Source of the DNA: Rhodospirillaceae bacterium
Lineage (GTDB): Bacteria > Pseudomonadota > Alphaproteobacteria > GCA-2731375
Direction: 5' to 3'
Length of the DNA stretch: 37,701 nucleotides
Assembly: GCA_018667855.1 (NCBI GenBank)
Contig: JABIRL010000120.1
Coordinates: 1 to 37,701, forward strand
Shown here: piece after piece, positions 8,900 to 18,419 of the stretch
Numbering within the stretch: position 1 is the stretch's first letter
Layout: each line of letters begins with the position of its first letter
Translations under genes and position numbers: made by a program
The notes under the pieces: model-generated
The model's database searches: none
What the model was told of the DNA's origin: nothing
Seen by the model: the letters and a program-made list of their open reading frames with translations, nothing else

Positions 8900-10042
8900 T
8901 TGGGCGCGGGCGAAAACATGGATGAGGGCATAGAACGGTTCGGCTTTGGCCACGGCGCGGGCGGCGACTGGCGGGCGGTGACGCTGGCTTGTGCGGAACA
9001 GATCAAGCCGCCTGCCGGCGCCAATCTGGGCTTCGTCTACATCACTGATGCCCTGGCCCCCGATCTGGGCAATATCACGGCGTTGCTGACGGAGACGACC
9101 GGCGTCGACCAATGGGTCGGCACCACGGGTATCGGCGTTTGCGCCACGGGACGGGAATATTTCGACGAACCGGCCATGGCCGCCATGGTCGGGAATTTCC
9201 CCGAGGGTTCGTTCGGATTGTTCCAGCAATTCGGCAATGACCGGGCAGATTTTCTGGCCGGCATCGGGCCCTGGGCCACAAAGGGCGATGGCTATTTCGC
9301 CCTGGTCCACGGCGACCCGCGCCGCGAGGAACTGATGGAACAGGTACCGGAACTGGCGGCGGCGGCGGAATGCTTCCTGGTGGGCGGTTTGGCCTCCTCC
9401 CAAGGGACATATGCCTCCGTCGCGGGTTCAATGGCCGAAGGCGCCCTGTCCGGCGTGATGTTTTCCGATCAAGTGCCGGTGGCGACCGGGTTGAGCCAGG
9501 GCTGTTCCCCCATCGGGCCGGTGCACGAGGTCAGCCAATGCGAGAACAATATCGCTATTCAGATCGATGGCCGCCCGGCGCTGGAGGTGTTCAAAGAGGA
9601 TATCGGCGAGGTTCTGGCCCGGGATCTACAGCGCGTCGGCGGCTATATCTTCGCCGCCTTTCCCGTGGCCGGGTCGGACCGGGCCGACTACATGGTGCGC
9701 AATCTGGTGGGCATTGACGAGGCGCAGAACCTCCTGGCCATCGGCGCGCCGCTGGAAGAGGGCGATCGGATCATGTTCTGCCGCCGTGACCGCCAATCCG
9801 CGCAAGACGATCTGGACCGCATGCTGGACGATCTGACCCGGCGGGCGGCGGGTCCCATCAAGGGCGCCGTCTATTTCACCTGTCTTGGCCGGGGCGCAAA
9901 TATGTTCGGCGCGCAGTCAGCCGAATTGCAGGCGATCCAGGCCAAGTTGGGCGATGTACCCCTCGTCGGCTTCGCCTGCAACGGCGAGATCTCCCACAAC
10001 CGGGTCTACAGCTACACCGGGGTGCTGTCTCTGTTCCTCTAG
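8900..10042 (+). CDS. FIST domain protein (FIST_N plus FIST_C), stand-alone small-ligand sensor
   Basis: FIST domains are proposed sensors of small ligands such as amino acids, usually fused to kinases or cyclases. Here FIST_N (starting around GERFGFGHG-like residues and running through LGFVYITDALA and VGTTGIGVCATG) and FIST_C (about residue 210 onward, with VGIDEAQNLLAIGAPL and FTCLGRGANMFG) stand alone with no output domain. The C-terminal VPLVGFACNGEISH and TGVLSLFL are typical of FIST_C. I chose the TTG at 8900 because GGAGG lies 6 nt upstream; an ATG at 8918 is an alternative with poorer spacing. A still longer frame from 8741 overlaps the divergent promoter and is rejected. Partner proteins are unknown. 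Confidence 0.85.
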   Translation: MGAGENMDEGIERFGFGHGAGGDWRAVTLACAEQIKPPAGANLGFVYITDALAPDLGNITALLTETTGVDQWVGTTGIGVCATGREYFDEPAMAAMVGNFPEGSFGLFQQFGNDRADFLAGIGPWATKGDGYFALVHGDPRREELMEQVPELAAAAECFLVGGLASSQGTYASVAGSMAEGALSGVMFSDQVPVATGLSQGCSPIGPVHEVSQCENNIAIQIDGRPALEVFKEDIGEVLARDLQRVGGYIFAAFPVAGSDRADYMVRNLVGIDEAQNLLAIGAPLEEGDRIMFCRRDRQSAQDDLDRMLDDLTRRAAGPIKGAVYFTCLGRGANMFGAQSAELQAIQAKLGDVPLVGFACNGEISHNRVYSYTGVLSLFL

Positions 10043-10057
10043 GACGGTAATAAGAAC

Positions 10058-10087
10058 GGCCCCGCCCTGGATCGCCAGGGCGGGGCC
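10058..10087. terminator. Strong bidirectional terminator hairpin between the FIST gene and ilvC
   Basis: GGCCCCGCCCTGG (10058-10070) pairs perfectly with CCAGGGCGGGGCC (10075-10087) around a 4-nt loop. It sits between the convergent FIST and ilvC genes. On the minus strand it is followed by GTTCTTATTA, a modest T-rich tail that favours termination of the ilv operon. Confidence 0.85.
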
Positions 10088-10133
10088 GAATTACTGGGGC
10101 CGCAAGTAACCGGAAATACTAGTGCCGGTGGCG

Positions 10134-11153
<1,020 letters not shown>

Positions 11154-11230
11154 GGTTGGTATCCTCTTCGTTGCTAGATGCGCCGCGATGGCGGGGCAGG
11201 AGTTGTCCGTGGTACTGAATTGGGGCCTAT

Positions 11231-11746
11231 CTACATGGCGTCCGCGCCGCGCGCAATGGCGACGACGCCGGTTCGGGAAACCTCGGCCAGACCCAGGGGC
11301 CGCATCAGGTCTATGAAGGCGTTGATCTTGCCGCTTTCCCCCGTCACCTCGAAGACGAAGGAGCCGAGGGTGGAATCCACCGCCCGGGCGCGGAAGATAT
11401 CCGCCACGCGCAGGGCCTCGATACGGTTTTCGCCCTGGCCCACAACCTTGACCAGGGCCAATTCGCGCTCGATCGAGGGGCCTTCCTCGGTCAAATCGAC
11501 CACATTGAAGACCGGGACCAGGCGTTCCAACTGGGCGCGGATCTGGTTGATGATCATCTCGTCGCCGGAGGTGACAATGTTGATGCGGGAGCGGTCCAGT
11601 GTGGTGTCCACCTCGGCCACGGTCAGGCTTTCAATGTTGTAGCCGCGGCCGGAAAACAGCCCCACCACCCGGGCCAGGACGCCCGGTTCGTTGTCCACCA
11701 GAACCGCGATGGTATGGCGCGGCGATGTTGTTGTTTCGCTACTCAT
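11231..11746 (-). CDS. ilvN: Acetolactate synthase small (regulatory) subunit
   Basis: The regulatory subunit of acetohydroxyacid synthase binds valine through an ACT domain and activates the large subunit. The protein is 171 residues. The ACT domain opens with [21 protein letters not shown] and contains [13 protein letters not shown], the IlvH/IlvN type. The second domain has the motif [14 protein letters not shown] ERELALVKV and ends in [17 protein letters not shown]. The ATG at 11746 is preceded by GGAG at 8-nt spacing; a longer frame runs back into ilvI. It lies 22 nt after ilvI, so the two are surely co-transcribed and make a stoichiometric complex. Confidence 0.97.
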   Translation of the reverse strand: MSSETTTSPRHTIAVLVDNEPGVLARVVGLFSGRGYNIESLTVAEVDTTLDRSRINIVTSGDEMIINQIRAQLERLVPVFNVVDLTEEGPSIERELALVKVVGQGENRIEALRVADIFRARAVDSTLGSFVFEVTGESGKINAFIDLMRPLGLAEVSRTGVVAIARGADAM

Positions 11747-11768
11747 AAGACTTACTCCAACGCCACCG

Positions 11769-13571
11769 CTAGACCAGCGCCTGGCCGGCGGCGCTGACTT
11801 GCGAACCCAGATCATCCTGGTCCGCGCTCAACAGCATTTCGTTGTGGGCCGCGCCCGAGGGCACCATGGGGAAACAGTTTTCATCCTGTGTCACGCGCAC
11901 ATCGGCGATGACCAGACCATCGATATCCAGCATCTTCTGAATGCCGGCATCAAGTTCACTGGGTTTCTCAATCACCATGCCGGTGGCGCCGAAGGCATCC
12001 GCCAGCTTGACGAAATCCGGCAGCGCCTCGCTATAGGTTTCAGAAAATCGGCTGCCGTGCAGCAATTGCTGCCATTGCCGCACCATACCCATCCAACGGT
12101 TATTCAGGATGAAGACCTTCAGGGGCAGGCGGTACTGCATCGCCGTGGACAGCTCCTGAATATTCATCATGGTGGAAGCTTCGCCCGCAACGTCGATAAC
12201 CAGGGATTCCGGATGGGCAATCTGCACGCCCACCGCCGCCGGCAGGCCGTAACCCATGGTGCCCAGGCCGCCGGAGGTCATCCAGCGGTTCGGCTCCTCG
12301 AACTTATAATATTGCGCCGCCCACATCTGGTGCTGGCCCACTTCAGTGGTGATGTAGGTGTCGAGATCCTTGGTCATTTCATACAGCCGCTGAATGGCCT
12401 TTTGCGGCTTGATGACATCGGCGCCCTGAACGAAGGCCAGGCAGTCGCGGGAGCGCCAGCGCTGGATCGTCGTCCACCAGCTTTTCAGGGCATCCGTATC
12501 CGGTTGGTGGCCGCCGTCCTTCCAACAGGCCAGCATCTGTTTCAGAACAAGCCCCACATCGCCGATTATCCCCAGGTCCACGTGAATGTTCTTGTTGATC
12601 GACGACGGATCGATATCCACATGGATCTTTGTGGAACCGGGCGAAAAGGCATCCAGCCGCCCGGTGATGCGGTCATCGAAGCGAGCGCCCAGACAGATCA
12701 TCACATCGCAATCATGCATGGTGTGATTGGCCTCGTATGTGCCGTGCATCCCCAGCATGCCGACAAACTGGGGATCGGACGCGGGATAGGCGCCCAGGCC
12801 CATCAAGGTGTTGGTGATGGGGTAGCCGGTCAGTTGCACCAGCTCCCGCAAGTCGGCGCAGGCTTCCGGTCCAGAATTAATCAAGCCGCCGCCGGTATAG
12901 AACACCGGGCGCTTGGCCCCGGCCATCAACTTCACCGCCGCCTTTATCTGCGCTTCGTTGCCCTGCTCGGGCGGGCGGTAGGTTTTGTGCTGCAGGTTGT
13001 CCAGGTCCGGCGTTTCATAGATCCCCTGGTTGACGCAGATATCCTTGGGCAGATCGATCACCACCGGACCGGGCCGGCCCTGGGTGGCCACATAAAACGC
13101 CTCGTGCACCGTGCGGCCGATCTCGTTCGCGTCCTTGACCAGGTAATTATGCTTGGTGCAGGGCCGAGTGATGCCGATGGTATCAGCCTCCTGAAAGGCG
13201 TCGTTGCCAATCAAGTGCGTGGCGACCTGGCCGGTCAGGCAGACAATGGGGATGGAATCCATCATGGCGTCGGTCAGACCGGTCACCGCGTTGGTGGCGC
13301 CGGGGCCGGAGGTGACCAGCACGACGCCGGGCTTGCCGGTGGAGCGGGCATAACCTTCCGCCGCATGTACCGCGCCGCCTTCCTGGCGGACCAGAATGTG
13401 GCGGATGTTGTTCTGTGAGAACAGGGCATCATAGATCGGCAGTACGGCGCCGCCGGGATAGCCGAAGATGACCTCCACACCCTGATCGGTCAGCGCCCGG
13501 ATCAGAATTTCCGCGCCGCTCAAGGTTTCGGTTGTTTCCCGGTCCATGATACCTTGTTCCGCATCCGACAT
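11769..13571 (-). CDS. ilvI: Acetolactate synthase large (catalytic) subunit
   Basis: This thiamine diphosphate- and FAD-dependent enzyme condenses pyruvate with pyruvate or 2-oxobutyrate. Three domains fit the family: the N-terminal PYR domain with the catalytic Glu in [16 protein letters not shown], the central FAD domain ([20 protein letters not shown]), and the C-terminal PP domain ([16 protein letters not shown]). The diphosphate/Mg motif, usually GDG or GDAS, reads [11 protein letters not shown], with Glu where Asp is common. The ATG at 13571 (600 residues) has AGGAG 6 nt upstream; the open frame extends further to 13637 without support. It is followed by ilvN and ilvC. Confidence 0.97.
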   Translation of the reverse strand: MSDAEQGIMDRETTETLSGAEILIRALTDQGVEVIFGYPGGAVLPIYDALFSQNNIRHILVRQEGGAVHAAEGYARSTGKPGVVLVTSGPGATNAVTGLTDAMMDSIPIVCLTGQVATHLIGNDAFQEADTIGITRPCTKHNYLVKDANEIGRTVHEAFYVATQGRPGPVVIDLPKDICVNQGIYETPDLDNLQHKTYRPPEQGNEAQIKAAVKLMAGAKRPVFYTGGGLINSGPEACADLRELVQLTGYPITNTLMGLGAYPASDPQFVGMLGMHGTYEANHTMHDCDVMICLGARFDDRITGRLDAFSPGSTKIHVDIDPSSINKNIHVDLGIIGDVGLVLKQMLACWKDGGHQPDTDALKSWWTTIQRWRSRDCLAFVQGADVIKPQKAIQRLYEMTKDLDTYITTEVGQHQMWAAQYYKFEEPNRWMTSGGLGTMGYGLPAAVGVQIAHPESLVIDVAGEASTMMNIQELSTAMQYRLPLKVFILNNRWMGMVRQWQQLLHGSRFSETYSEALPDFVKLADAFGATGMVIEKPSELDAGIQKMLDIDGLVIADVRVTQDENCFPMVPSGAAHNEMLLSADQDDLGSQVSAAGQALV

Positions 13572-13634
13572 AATAAGCTCCTGCAAACGGTTTGCCGCCG
13601 TTTCGGCGACGTATTGCCGTGGTGACCAATGCAA

Positions 13635-13660
13635 CAAAGCCCCCCGAACGAGAGGCTTTG
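13635..13660 (-). terminator. Hairpin between miaA and ilvI: terminator or attenuator
   Basis: On the minus strand CAAAGCCTCTC pairs with GGGGGGCTTTG (11 bp including two G-T pairs) around a GTTC loop. It lies 64 nt after miaA and 64 nt before the ilvI ATG. Only two T residues directly follow (TTGC). It may end miaA transcription or regulate ilvI. No leader peptide rich in Ile, Leu or Val codons was found in front of it. Confidence 0.55.
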
Positions 13661-13723
13661 ACCAGATTTACCGCCCGCTATTCCCGGCTGGGAAGCGGTG
13701 CGGGCGGAGGGGAACATAGTGCT

Positions 13724-14665
13724 TCAATCAGGGGCGGTCAACTGGTTTTTTGATATAAATGGAATGATAATTTCTGATAATCTTTCCGAATCTTGCGAAT
13801 TTAAGGCCATCCACGAACACATCTTGTTTCGGAACCATGTCATTTGCCGTTTTGCATAGCGCCGGGTGGCCTGTTGGGCCGCCCCTAGGGCCTCTGCCCT
13901 GGTGCATGCGCCCCCATTCAGACGCAAAAGGTCCGGCACGCCTAGGGCTTTCATGGCCGGCAGGGCGGGGTCCAGGTCCATGGCCGCCAGTTCGGCAACC
14001 TCGTCCAGGGCGCCGTGGTCCAGCATGGCGGCCAGGCGCTCGTCGCAACGGCGGTAAAGTTCGGCGCGCGGCCAGTTCAGCACAAAGCCCTGCCAGGGTG
14101 GCGGCAGTACGGGGGTCGTGGCGGGGCGCTGCTGCCAATCCGCCAGTGAGGTGCCGGTTGCCAGCAACACTTCATAAGCTCGTACCAGACGCTGCGGATC
14201 CGTCGGCATCAGACGGGCAGCCATGACCGGGTCCTGGGATTCGAGAAGAAGATGCAGCCCCGCGGGGCCTAGTTCTTCCAGCTTGGCGCGGGCCGCCGCC
14301 CGTGTATCGTCAGGTATTTCGGGAATTTCGGCCATGCCCTCGGTCAGGGCCTGGAAATAAAGCCCCGTACCGCCGACCACGATGGGCACCTGGCCCGCCT
14401 CGCGGACAGCGGCGATCTCTGCCAGGGCCGCATCTACCCAGCGGGCGGCGGAATAGGGCGCGGCGACTGAAACAAAACCGTATAAACGGTGCGGCGCGGC
14501 GGCTTCCTCCCGGGCGTCGGGCCGGGCCGTCAGGACCCGCAATTCGCGGTAGACCTGCATGCTGTCGGCATTGATGATGACCCCGTCCAGGGCCTGGGCC
14601 AGCTCAATCGCTAAACTGGACTTGCCGCTGGCCGTTGGTCCGGCTATCAGGATGGCACTTTGCAC
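13724..14665 (-). CDS. miaA: tRNA dimethylallyltransferase
   Basis: MiaA transfers the dimethylallyl group to N6 of A37 in tRNAs reading UNN codons. The 313 residues begin with the P-loop GPTASGKSS (9-17). INADSMQVYRELRVLTARP follows, the site with the catalytic Asp and Thr-containing helix, and then VVGGTGLYFQALTEGMAEIP and the swinging-domain segment YAKRQMTWFRNK. The start is a GTG at 14665 with AAGGAAAG 8 nt upstream. It is divergent from serB, with only 29 nt between the start codons, so the two promoters must overlap each other or the coding regions. The gene ends upstream of the ilv group on the same strand. Confidence 0.97.
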   Translation of the reverse strand: MQSAILIAGPTASGKSSLAIELAQALDGVIINADSMQVYRELRVLTARPDAREEAAAPHRLYGFVSVAAPYSAARWVDAALAEIAAVREAGQVPIVVGGTGLYFQALTEGMAEIPEIPDDTRAAARAKLEELGPAGLHLLLESQDPVMAARLMPTDPQRLVRAYEVLLATGTSLADWQQRPATTPVLPPPWQGFVLNWPRAELYRRCDERLAAMLDHGALDEVAELAAMDLDPALPAMKALGVPDLLRLNGGACTRAEALGAAQQATRRYAKRQMTWFRNKMCSWMALNSQDSERLSEIIIPFISKNQLTAPD

Positions 14666-14694
14666 CGATAGGCTTTCCTTGAATACGACGGCTG

Positions 14695-15573
14695 ATGATG
14701 TCTCACGTTCTGACCCTTATAGCGAAGCCCTTGACCGACGACCATGTTCGTCTGGCCACCTCCCTGTTGCCGGCCGGCACGGACGTCGACTGGCTGGCGA
14801 GCGGCGCGGCATGCGATCTGCGCTTTACGGGCGATATAGAGGGTCTGGACGGGCGTCTGCGGGCTGCCCTGGACGGCCAGGCCGTGGATCTGTTTTGCCA
14901 GCCCGATGGCCCCGAACGTCGCCGCAAGCTGCTGGTGGCGGATATGGATTCCACCATCATCACAGCAGAGTGCATTGATGAAATGGCCGATCTGCTGGGC
15001 CTCAAGGCGCAGGTTGCCGCCATAACGGAGCGGGCCATGGCGGGGGAGCTTGATTTTCCCGCCGCCCTGCGCGAACGCGCCGCCATGCTGGCCGGTTTGA
15101 GCGAGGCTGATTTACAGGCGGTATATGATCAACGTATCCACCTGACGCCGGGCGCCCGGGCGCTGGTTGCCACCATGAAAGCCCACGGCGCCCATACGGC
15201 GCTGGTTTCGGGCGGCTTCACGTTCTTTACCCAACGCGTGGCCGCCGCCGCCGGGTTTGACCATCAGCAGGCCAATCAGCTTCAGTTCTTGAAGGGGCGA
15301 TTGAGCGGCCGGGTCGTGGAACCAATTCTGGGGGCCTCGGAAAAACGCAAGGCGCTGACGTCCTTGGCCGAAGAACAAAATCTCGGCTTGGGAGAAACCC
15401 TCGCCGTCGGCGATGGCGCCAATGATCTGGCCATGATCGAGATCGCCGGCCTGGGCGTCGCCTTCCACGCCAAGCCGGTCGTGGCCCGGGCGGCGGCGGC
15501 GCGGATCGACCATGGCGACCTGACGGCCCTGCTGTATTTGCAGGGCTATCGGGCCAGCGAATTCCGGCAATAG
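14695..15573 (+). CDS. serB: Phosphoserine phosphatase
   Basis: SerB removes phosphate from phosphoserine in the last step of serine synthesis; it is a HAD-superfamily enzyme. In 292 residues the nucleophile motif DMDST is at 83-87. EC(I)DEMADLLG follows, then motif II LVSGGFTFFT, a conserved Lys in GASEKRKAL and motif IV VGDGANDLAMI. The N-terminal 80 residues form the small ACT-like domain often seen in proteobacterial SerB. Two ATGs (14695 and 14698) are possible starts, and no clear ribosome-binding site is visible, perhaps because transcription starts close to the codon. It is divergent from miaA and convergent with the carboxypeptidase. Confidence 0.97.
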   Translation: MMSHVLTLIAKPLTDDHVRLATSLLPAGTDVDWLASGAACDLRFTGDIEGLDGRLRAALDGQAVDLFCQPDGPERRRKLLVADMDSTIITAECIDEMADLLGLKAQVAAITERAMAGELDFPAALRERAAMLAGLSEADLQAVYDQRIHLTPGARALVATMKAHGAHTALVSGGFTFFTQRVAAAAGFDHQQANQLQFLKGRLSGRVVEPILGASEKRKALTSLAEEQNLGLGETLAVGDGANDLAMIEIAGLGVAFHAKPVVARAAAARIDHGDLTALLYLQGYRASEFRQ

Positions 15574-15605
15574 ACGTTTTCAGCTTGCGTTGAACGGTCG
15601 AAGAA

Positions 15606-16886
15606 TTAGCCGTGCAGCTTCGCCGCCGCCAGGGCGGCTTCCGCGGGCGCGATGGTCAGGCAGTCGAATTTGGCATTCTTAATGCGGCGGCACAGATCAT
15701 GAGCCTGGCGTTCGTTCATGCCGTGCAGGCGGGCCCGATAGGTGATGCTGTCGTTGCCGGACACAGTATCGATGGAGATCTTGGCCCGTTTCAACAGGCC
15801 GGGCAGGGCGCCGGTCAGCTTATCCAGGTGATGCCGGGCGGATGAGACCTGGTTGAAGGCGCCGATCTGAACAGACCAGGCGAGGTCGTAGCGGGTTTTG
15901 CGCACGGTTGTCTTTAAGCTGGCTGTCTTTAAGGTGGTCGTCTTTAATGCCGTGTCCAGCGGCCTGCTCACGGGCTTATTTCGTGGTACGGGAACGTGGC
16001 TGAAGCCATCCCTGCGGCCCCGGGGGCGGACGAACTGACCGGGCAGGCCCTGGCTGCCGCGCAGCAGGCGGTCGAAGCCGTGGACCAAAAGCTTCCGCAT
16101 GCGCTGGTCCCGGCTTTTCGGGGAGCGTCCACCAAAAAGCACACCGACCAACCGCCCCTCGTCCCGGCTGGCCGAGGTCACCAGATTGAAGCCGGAGGCC
16201 CGGATATACCCGGTCTTGATGCCATCAACGCCGCGGAAGTTTCCGACCAGGGTATTGTGGCTGTGATAGGTCTTGCCCCGGAAGGAGAATGAAGTCCTGG
16301 CGAAATATTCAAAATAATGGGGAAAGTCCCGCCGTATGGCCAGGGCTAGCCGCGCCATATCCCGGGCCGTGGATAGCTGCCGGCGGTTCGGCAGCCCGGA
16401 CGCGTTGCGGAAGGTGCTGCGGCTCATCCCAAGGTCGCGGGCCCGCCGGGTCATCATCAGGGCAAATTTGAATTCGCTGCCGCCGATTTTCTCGGCCACC
16501 ACCGTCGCCACGTCGTTAGCGGATTTGGTCACCAGGGCCAGGATCGCCTGACGCACCGTAATCGCCTCGCCCCGGCGCAGACCCAGTTTCGAGGCCGGCT
16601 GCCCCGCCGCCCGGCGGGAGGCCTTCAATTTCTGATCCAGCTTCAACTTGCCCTTGTCCAGGGCCTCGAACACCATATAGAGCGTCATGATCTTGGTCAG
16701 TGACGCAGGATATTTGCGGGCATCCACGTTACGTGCCACCAAGACCCGGCCGCTTGTGCCATCGACCACCAATTCCGCATAGCGGGATCGGGCCTGGGCC
16801 GGTGGTGTCAATGCGGTGAGAAACGCCAGTGCGGCGGCCAATATTACTGGTGCCCCCGCACGCCCGAAGAGCGTCGAACATATCAT
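15606..16886 (-). CDS. D-alanyl-D-alanine carboxypeptidase (DacA type) with C-terminal SPOR domain
   Basis: This periplasmic S11-family penicillin-binding protein would trim the terminal D-Ala from peptidoglycan stem peptides. A signal peptide covers about residues 1-32 (GAPVILAAALAFLTALTPPAQA). The three active-site motifs are intact: SLTK (62-65), SAN (122-124) and KTG (224-226). Instead of the usual membrane-anchoring tail there is a basic linker (about 280-333) and a SPOR domain (about 335-413, starting WSVQIGAF), known to bind denuded septal glycan. This suggests targeting to the division site. The linker contains three LKT repeats with a 15-bp DNA period. No strong ribosome-binding site precedes the ATG, but no better start exists in frame. 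Confidence 0.94.
   Translation of the reverse strand: MICSTLFGRAGAPVILAAALAFLTALTPPAQARSRYAELVVDGTSGRVLVARNVDARKYPASLTKIMTLYMVFEALDKGKLKLDQKLKASRRAAGQPASKLGLRRGEAITVRQAILALVTKSANDVATVVAEKIGGSEFKFALMMTRRARDLGMSRSTFRNASGLPNRRQLSTARDMARLALAIRRDFPHYFEYFARTSFSFRGKTYHSHNTLVGNFRGVDGIKTGYIRASGFNLVTSASRDEGRLVGVLFGGRSPKSRDQRMRKLLVHGFDRLLRGSQGLPGQFVRPRGRRDGFSHVPVPRNKPVSRPLDTALKTTTLKTASLKTTVRKTRYDLAWSVQIGAFNQVSSARHHLDKLTGALPGLLKRAKISIDTVSGNDSITYRARLHGMNERQAHDLCRRIKNAKFDCLTIAPAEAALAAAKLHG
15910..15947 (-). repeat. 15-bp tandem repeat encoding the LKT linker of the carboxypeptidase
   Basis: GTCTTTAA occurs at 15910, 15925 and 15940 with a strict 15-bp period. On the coding strand it gives L-K-T at residues 314, 319 and 324. 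In-frame slippage would change linker length by 5 residues per unit without breaking the SPOR domain. Confidence 0.7.
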
Positions 16887-17214
16887 CGGAACATAGCCAA
16901 TGCGGTGGTGGGCAATGTGTTGGGCAATATTGCGAAAGTTCGCGGCACGGACAGTCCAAATATTGATTGAGCTACGGAAACATTATTCGAATCACTATGA
17001 ATAGTAGGTAAACAAACCTTCCGTTAGCAATGGTAATTTCACATAAGGCAGCATTTTTACTGTTTTTATGAAATGTATTGATTGCCTTTTTCCAATATTA
17101 CCGCTGCCCGGCCTGGATTTAGTCCGATTTTGCCTTTCAATAATATTGATACTTGGTGAGAGAGCAACGTCGCGGGACGCCTGGGCCAGCCGGGCACCAC
17201 CATGACGGCCGCCA
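16887..17214. other. 328-bp AT-rich intergenic region
   Basis: It lies between the carboxypeptidase start and the SDR stop, both on the minus strand. It should hold the carboxypeptidase promoter and the end of the catabolic operon. No convincing gene, tRNA or perfect terminator hairpin was found. A GAATC (GANTC) site lies at about 16989. Confidence 0.6.
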
Positions 17215-17976
17215 CTAGTTTGAAATCACCCGGCCGCCGTCGACCACCAGGGAGGTGCCCGTGATATAGCTGGCGGCATCGGAGGCCAGAAACAGCACCG
17301 CATGGCCGATTTCCGCCGGGATGCCCAAACGACCCAAGGGGGTTTTTTCCTCCGCCTCGCGTTTTTGATCGGGGGTGAAGGCATCCGCCAGGGTGGTATG
17401 GAACAAACCAGGCAGGATGGTGTTGACGCGGATACCGTCGCCGCCGAATTCCAGGGCGAAGGATTTCGTCATACCGTCCAGGGCATTCTTGAAAGTGGAA
17501 TAAAGCGCCAGATTGATCGTGGGACGCCGCGCGGCGATGGAGGAGATATTGATGATCGATCCGCCCCCCTGTGCCTTCATCAACGTGACGGCGCCCATGG
17601 CCATGTACCAATAGCCCGCGACATTGGTTTCCAAGGCCTTCAACATCAACGGCCGGTCCGTATCCTCGATCGTGCGCCAGGGGCTGAGAACGGCGTTGTT
17701 CACAAGGATATCCAGGCGCCCGTGGGTTTTGCCGATATGTTCGTAAGCGGCATCTATTGCCTCTTGGTGGCCGATATTGCAGGCCAGCCCTTCGGCATCG
17801 AAGCCGTCGTCACGCAAAGTCGCGGCGACCCGGTCACAGGCCTCCTGCTTGCGGGAGGAGATGATCACATGGGCGCCATGTTCCGCCAAAACCCGCGCCG
17901 TCGCCTCGCCCAGGCCCTGGGTGGAGCCGGTGATCAGCGCCACCCGGCCCGATAGATCAAACAGGCTGGCCGTCAT
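17215..17976 (-). CDS. Short-chain dehydrogenase/reductase (SDR)
   Basis: This classical SDR of 253 residues should oxidise or reduce a hydroxyacyl or keto compound with NAD(P). The cofactor loop TGSTQGLG is at 16-23, NNAV at about 93-96, catalytic S146 in INISSIAA, and Y159/K163 in YSTFK. ARG-like SSRK after the second beta strand favours NADP. It ends the ten-gene catabolic operon and overlaps the VOC gene by 4 nt (ATGA), indicating coupled translation. In the Atu pathway SDR genes (atuB, atuG) accompany the carboxylase genes; whether this is their equivalent is inference. Confidence 0.93.
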   Translation of the reverse strand: MTASLFDLSGRVALITGSTQGLGEATARVLAEHGAHVIISSRKQEACDRVAATLRDDGFDAEGLACNIGHQEAIDAAYEHIGKTHGRLDILVNNAVLSPWRTIEDTDRPLMLKALETNVAGYWYMAMGAVTLMKAQGGGSIINISSIAARRPTINLALYSTFKNALDGMTKSFALEFGGDGIRVNTILPGLFHTTLADAFTPDQKREAEEKTPLGRLGIPAEIGHAVLFLASDAASYITGTSLVVDGGRVISN

Positions 17977-18395
17977 GAACGTTTGACGGACTCGACCATG
18001 ACGCCATTGGCATCCTTCGGATGCACCAGCCAGCGGGCCGAGGCGCCCGGTTCCGTGGGATCGCGCATCAGCACGGTCATGCCCGCCGCTTCCAGCTCCT
18101 TGCCGCTGCCTTCCACGTCATCGACTTCCAGGCAGACGTGATAGAAGCCTTCCCCGACCGAGGCCAGACGTTTCGAGAGGGCATTGTCCATGTTGGCTTT
18201 GTCCAGGGGTTCCATGATCTCGATGACCATCTCATCCCAGGTGCCGCCGACGGAAACAAAGACGCTGCGGATACCTTCAACTTCGATCCGGCGGTCATCG
18301 AATTTGGTCAGGCCGAATGATTCCGTCCACAATTTCGTGGCCGCGTCGGCATCGTGCACCAATACGCCGAAATGACTGATTTTCTTCGTAATCAT
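17973..18395 (-). CDS. VOC-superfamily protein (glyoxalase or methylmalonyl-CoA epimerase-like)
   Basis: The 140-residue single-domain protein has two beta-alpha-beta-beta-beta modules of the vicinal oxygen chelate fold. Likely metal ligands are H8 (ISHFGVLV), a Glu in VIEIMEPL, the His in FYHVCLEVDD and the Glu near the end in NGVMVESVK. This pattern and the phrase ARWLVHPKDANGVMVE resemble methylmalonyl-CoA epimerases and related lyases. AGGAG lies 7 nt before the ATG. It sits between the TIGR03084 gene and the SDR in the operon, so it may isomerise a CoA thioester intermediate. That role is inference. Confidence 0.88.
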   Translation of the reverse strand: MITKKISHFGVLVHDADAATKLWTESFGLTKFDDRRIEVEGIRSVFVSVGGTWDEMVIEIMEPLDKANMDNALSKRLASVGEGFYHVCLEVDDVEGSGKELEAAGMTVLMRDPTEPGASARWLVHPKDANGVMVESVKRS

Positions 18396-18419
18396 GATTG
18401 TTCTCCTGCTCGGGTCCGC

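Noticed and set aside
11691..13418. 575-codon plus-strand frame opposite ilvI
   Set aside because: It is an antisense shadow of a GC-rich gene; the product is rich in His, Gln and Gly with no family likeness, and the ilvI frame is certain.
13520..13717. Possible leader peptide for ilvI attenuation
   Set aside because: The frame has only scattered Ile, Leu and Val codons and no run of them before the hairpin.
17066..17611. 181-codon minus-strand frame crossing the SDR end
   Set aside because: It overlaps the SDR in another frame and ends in intergenic DNA without homology.
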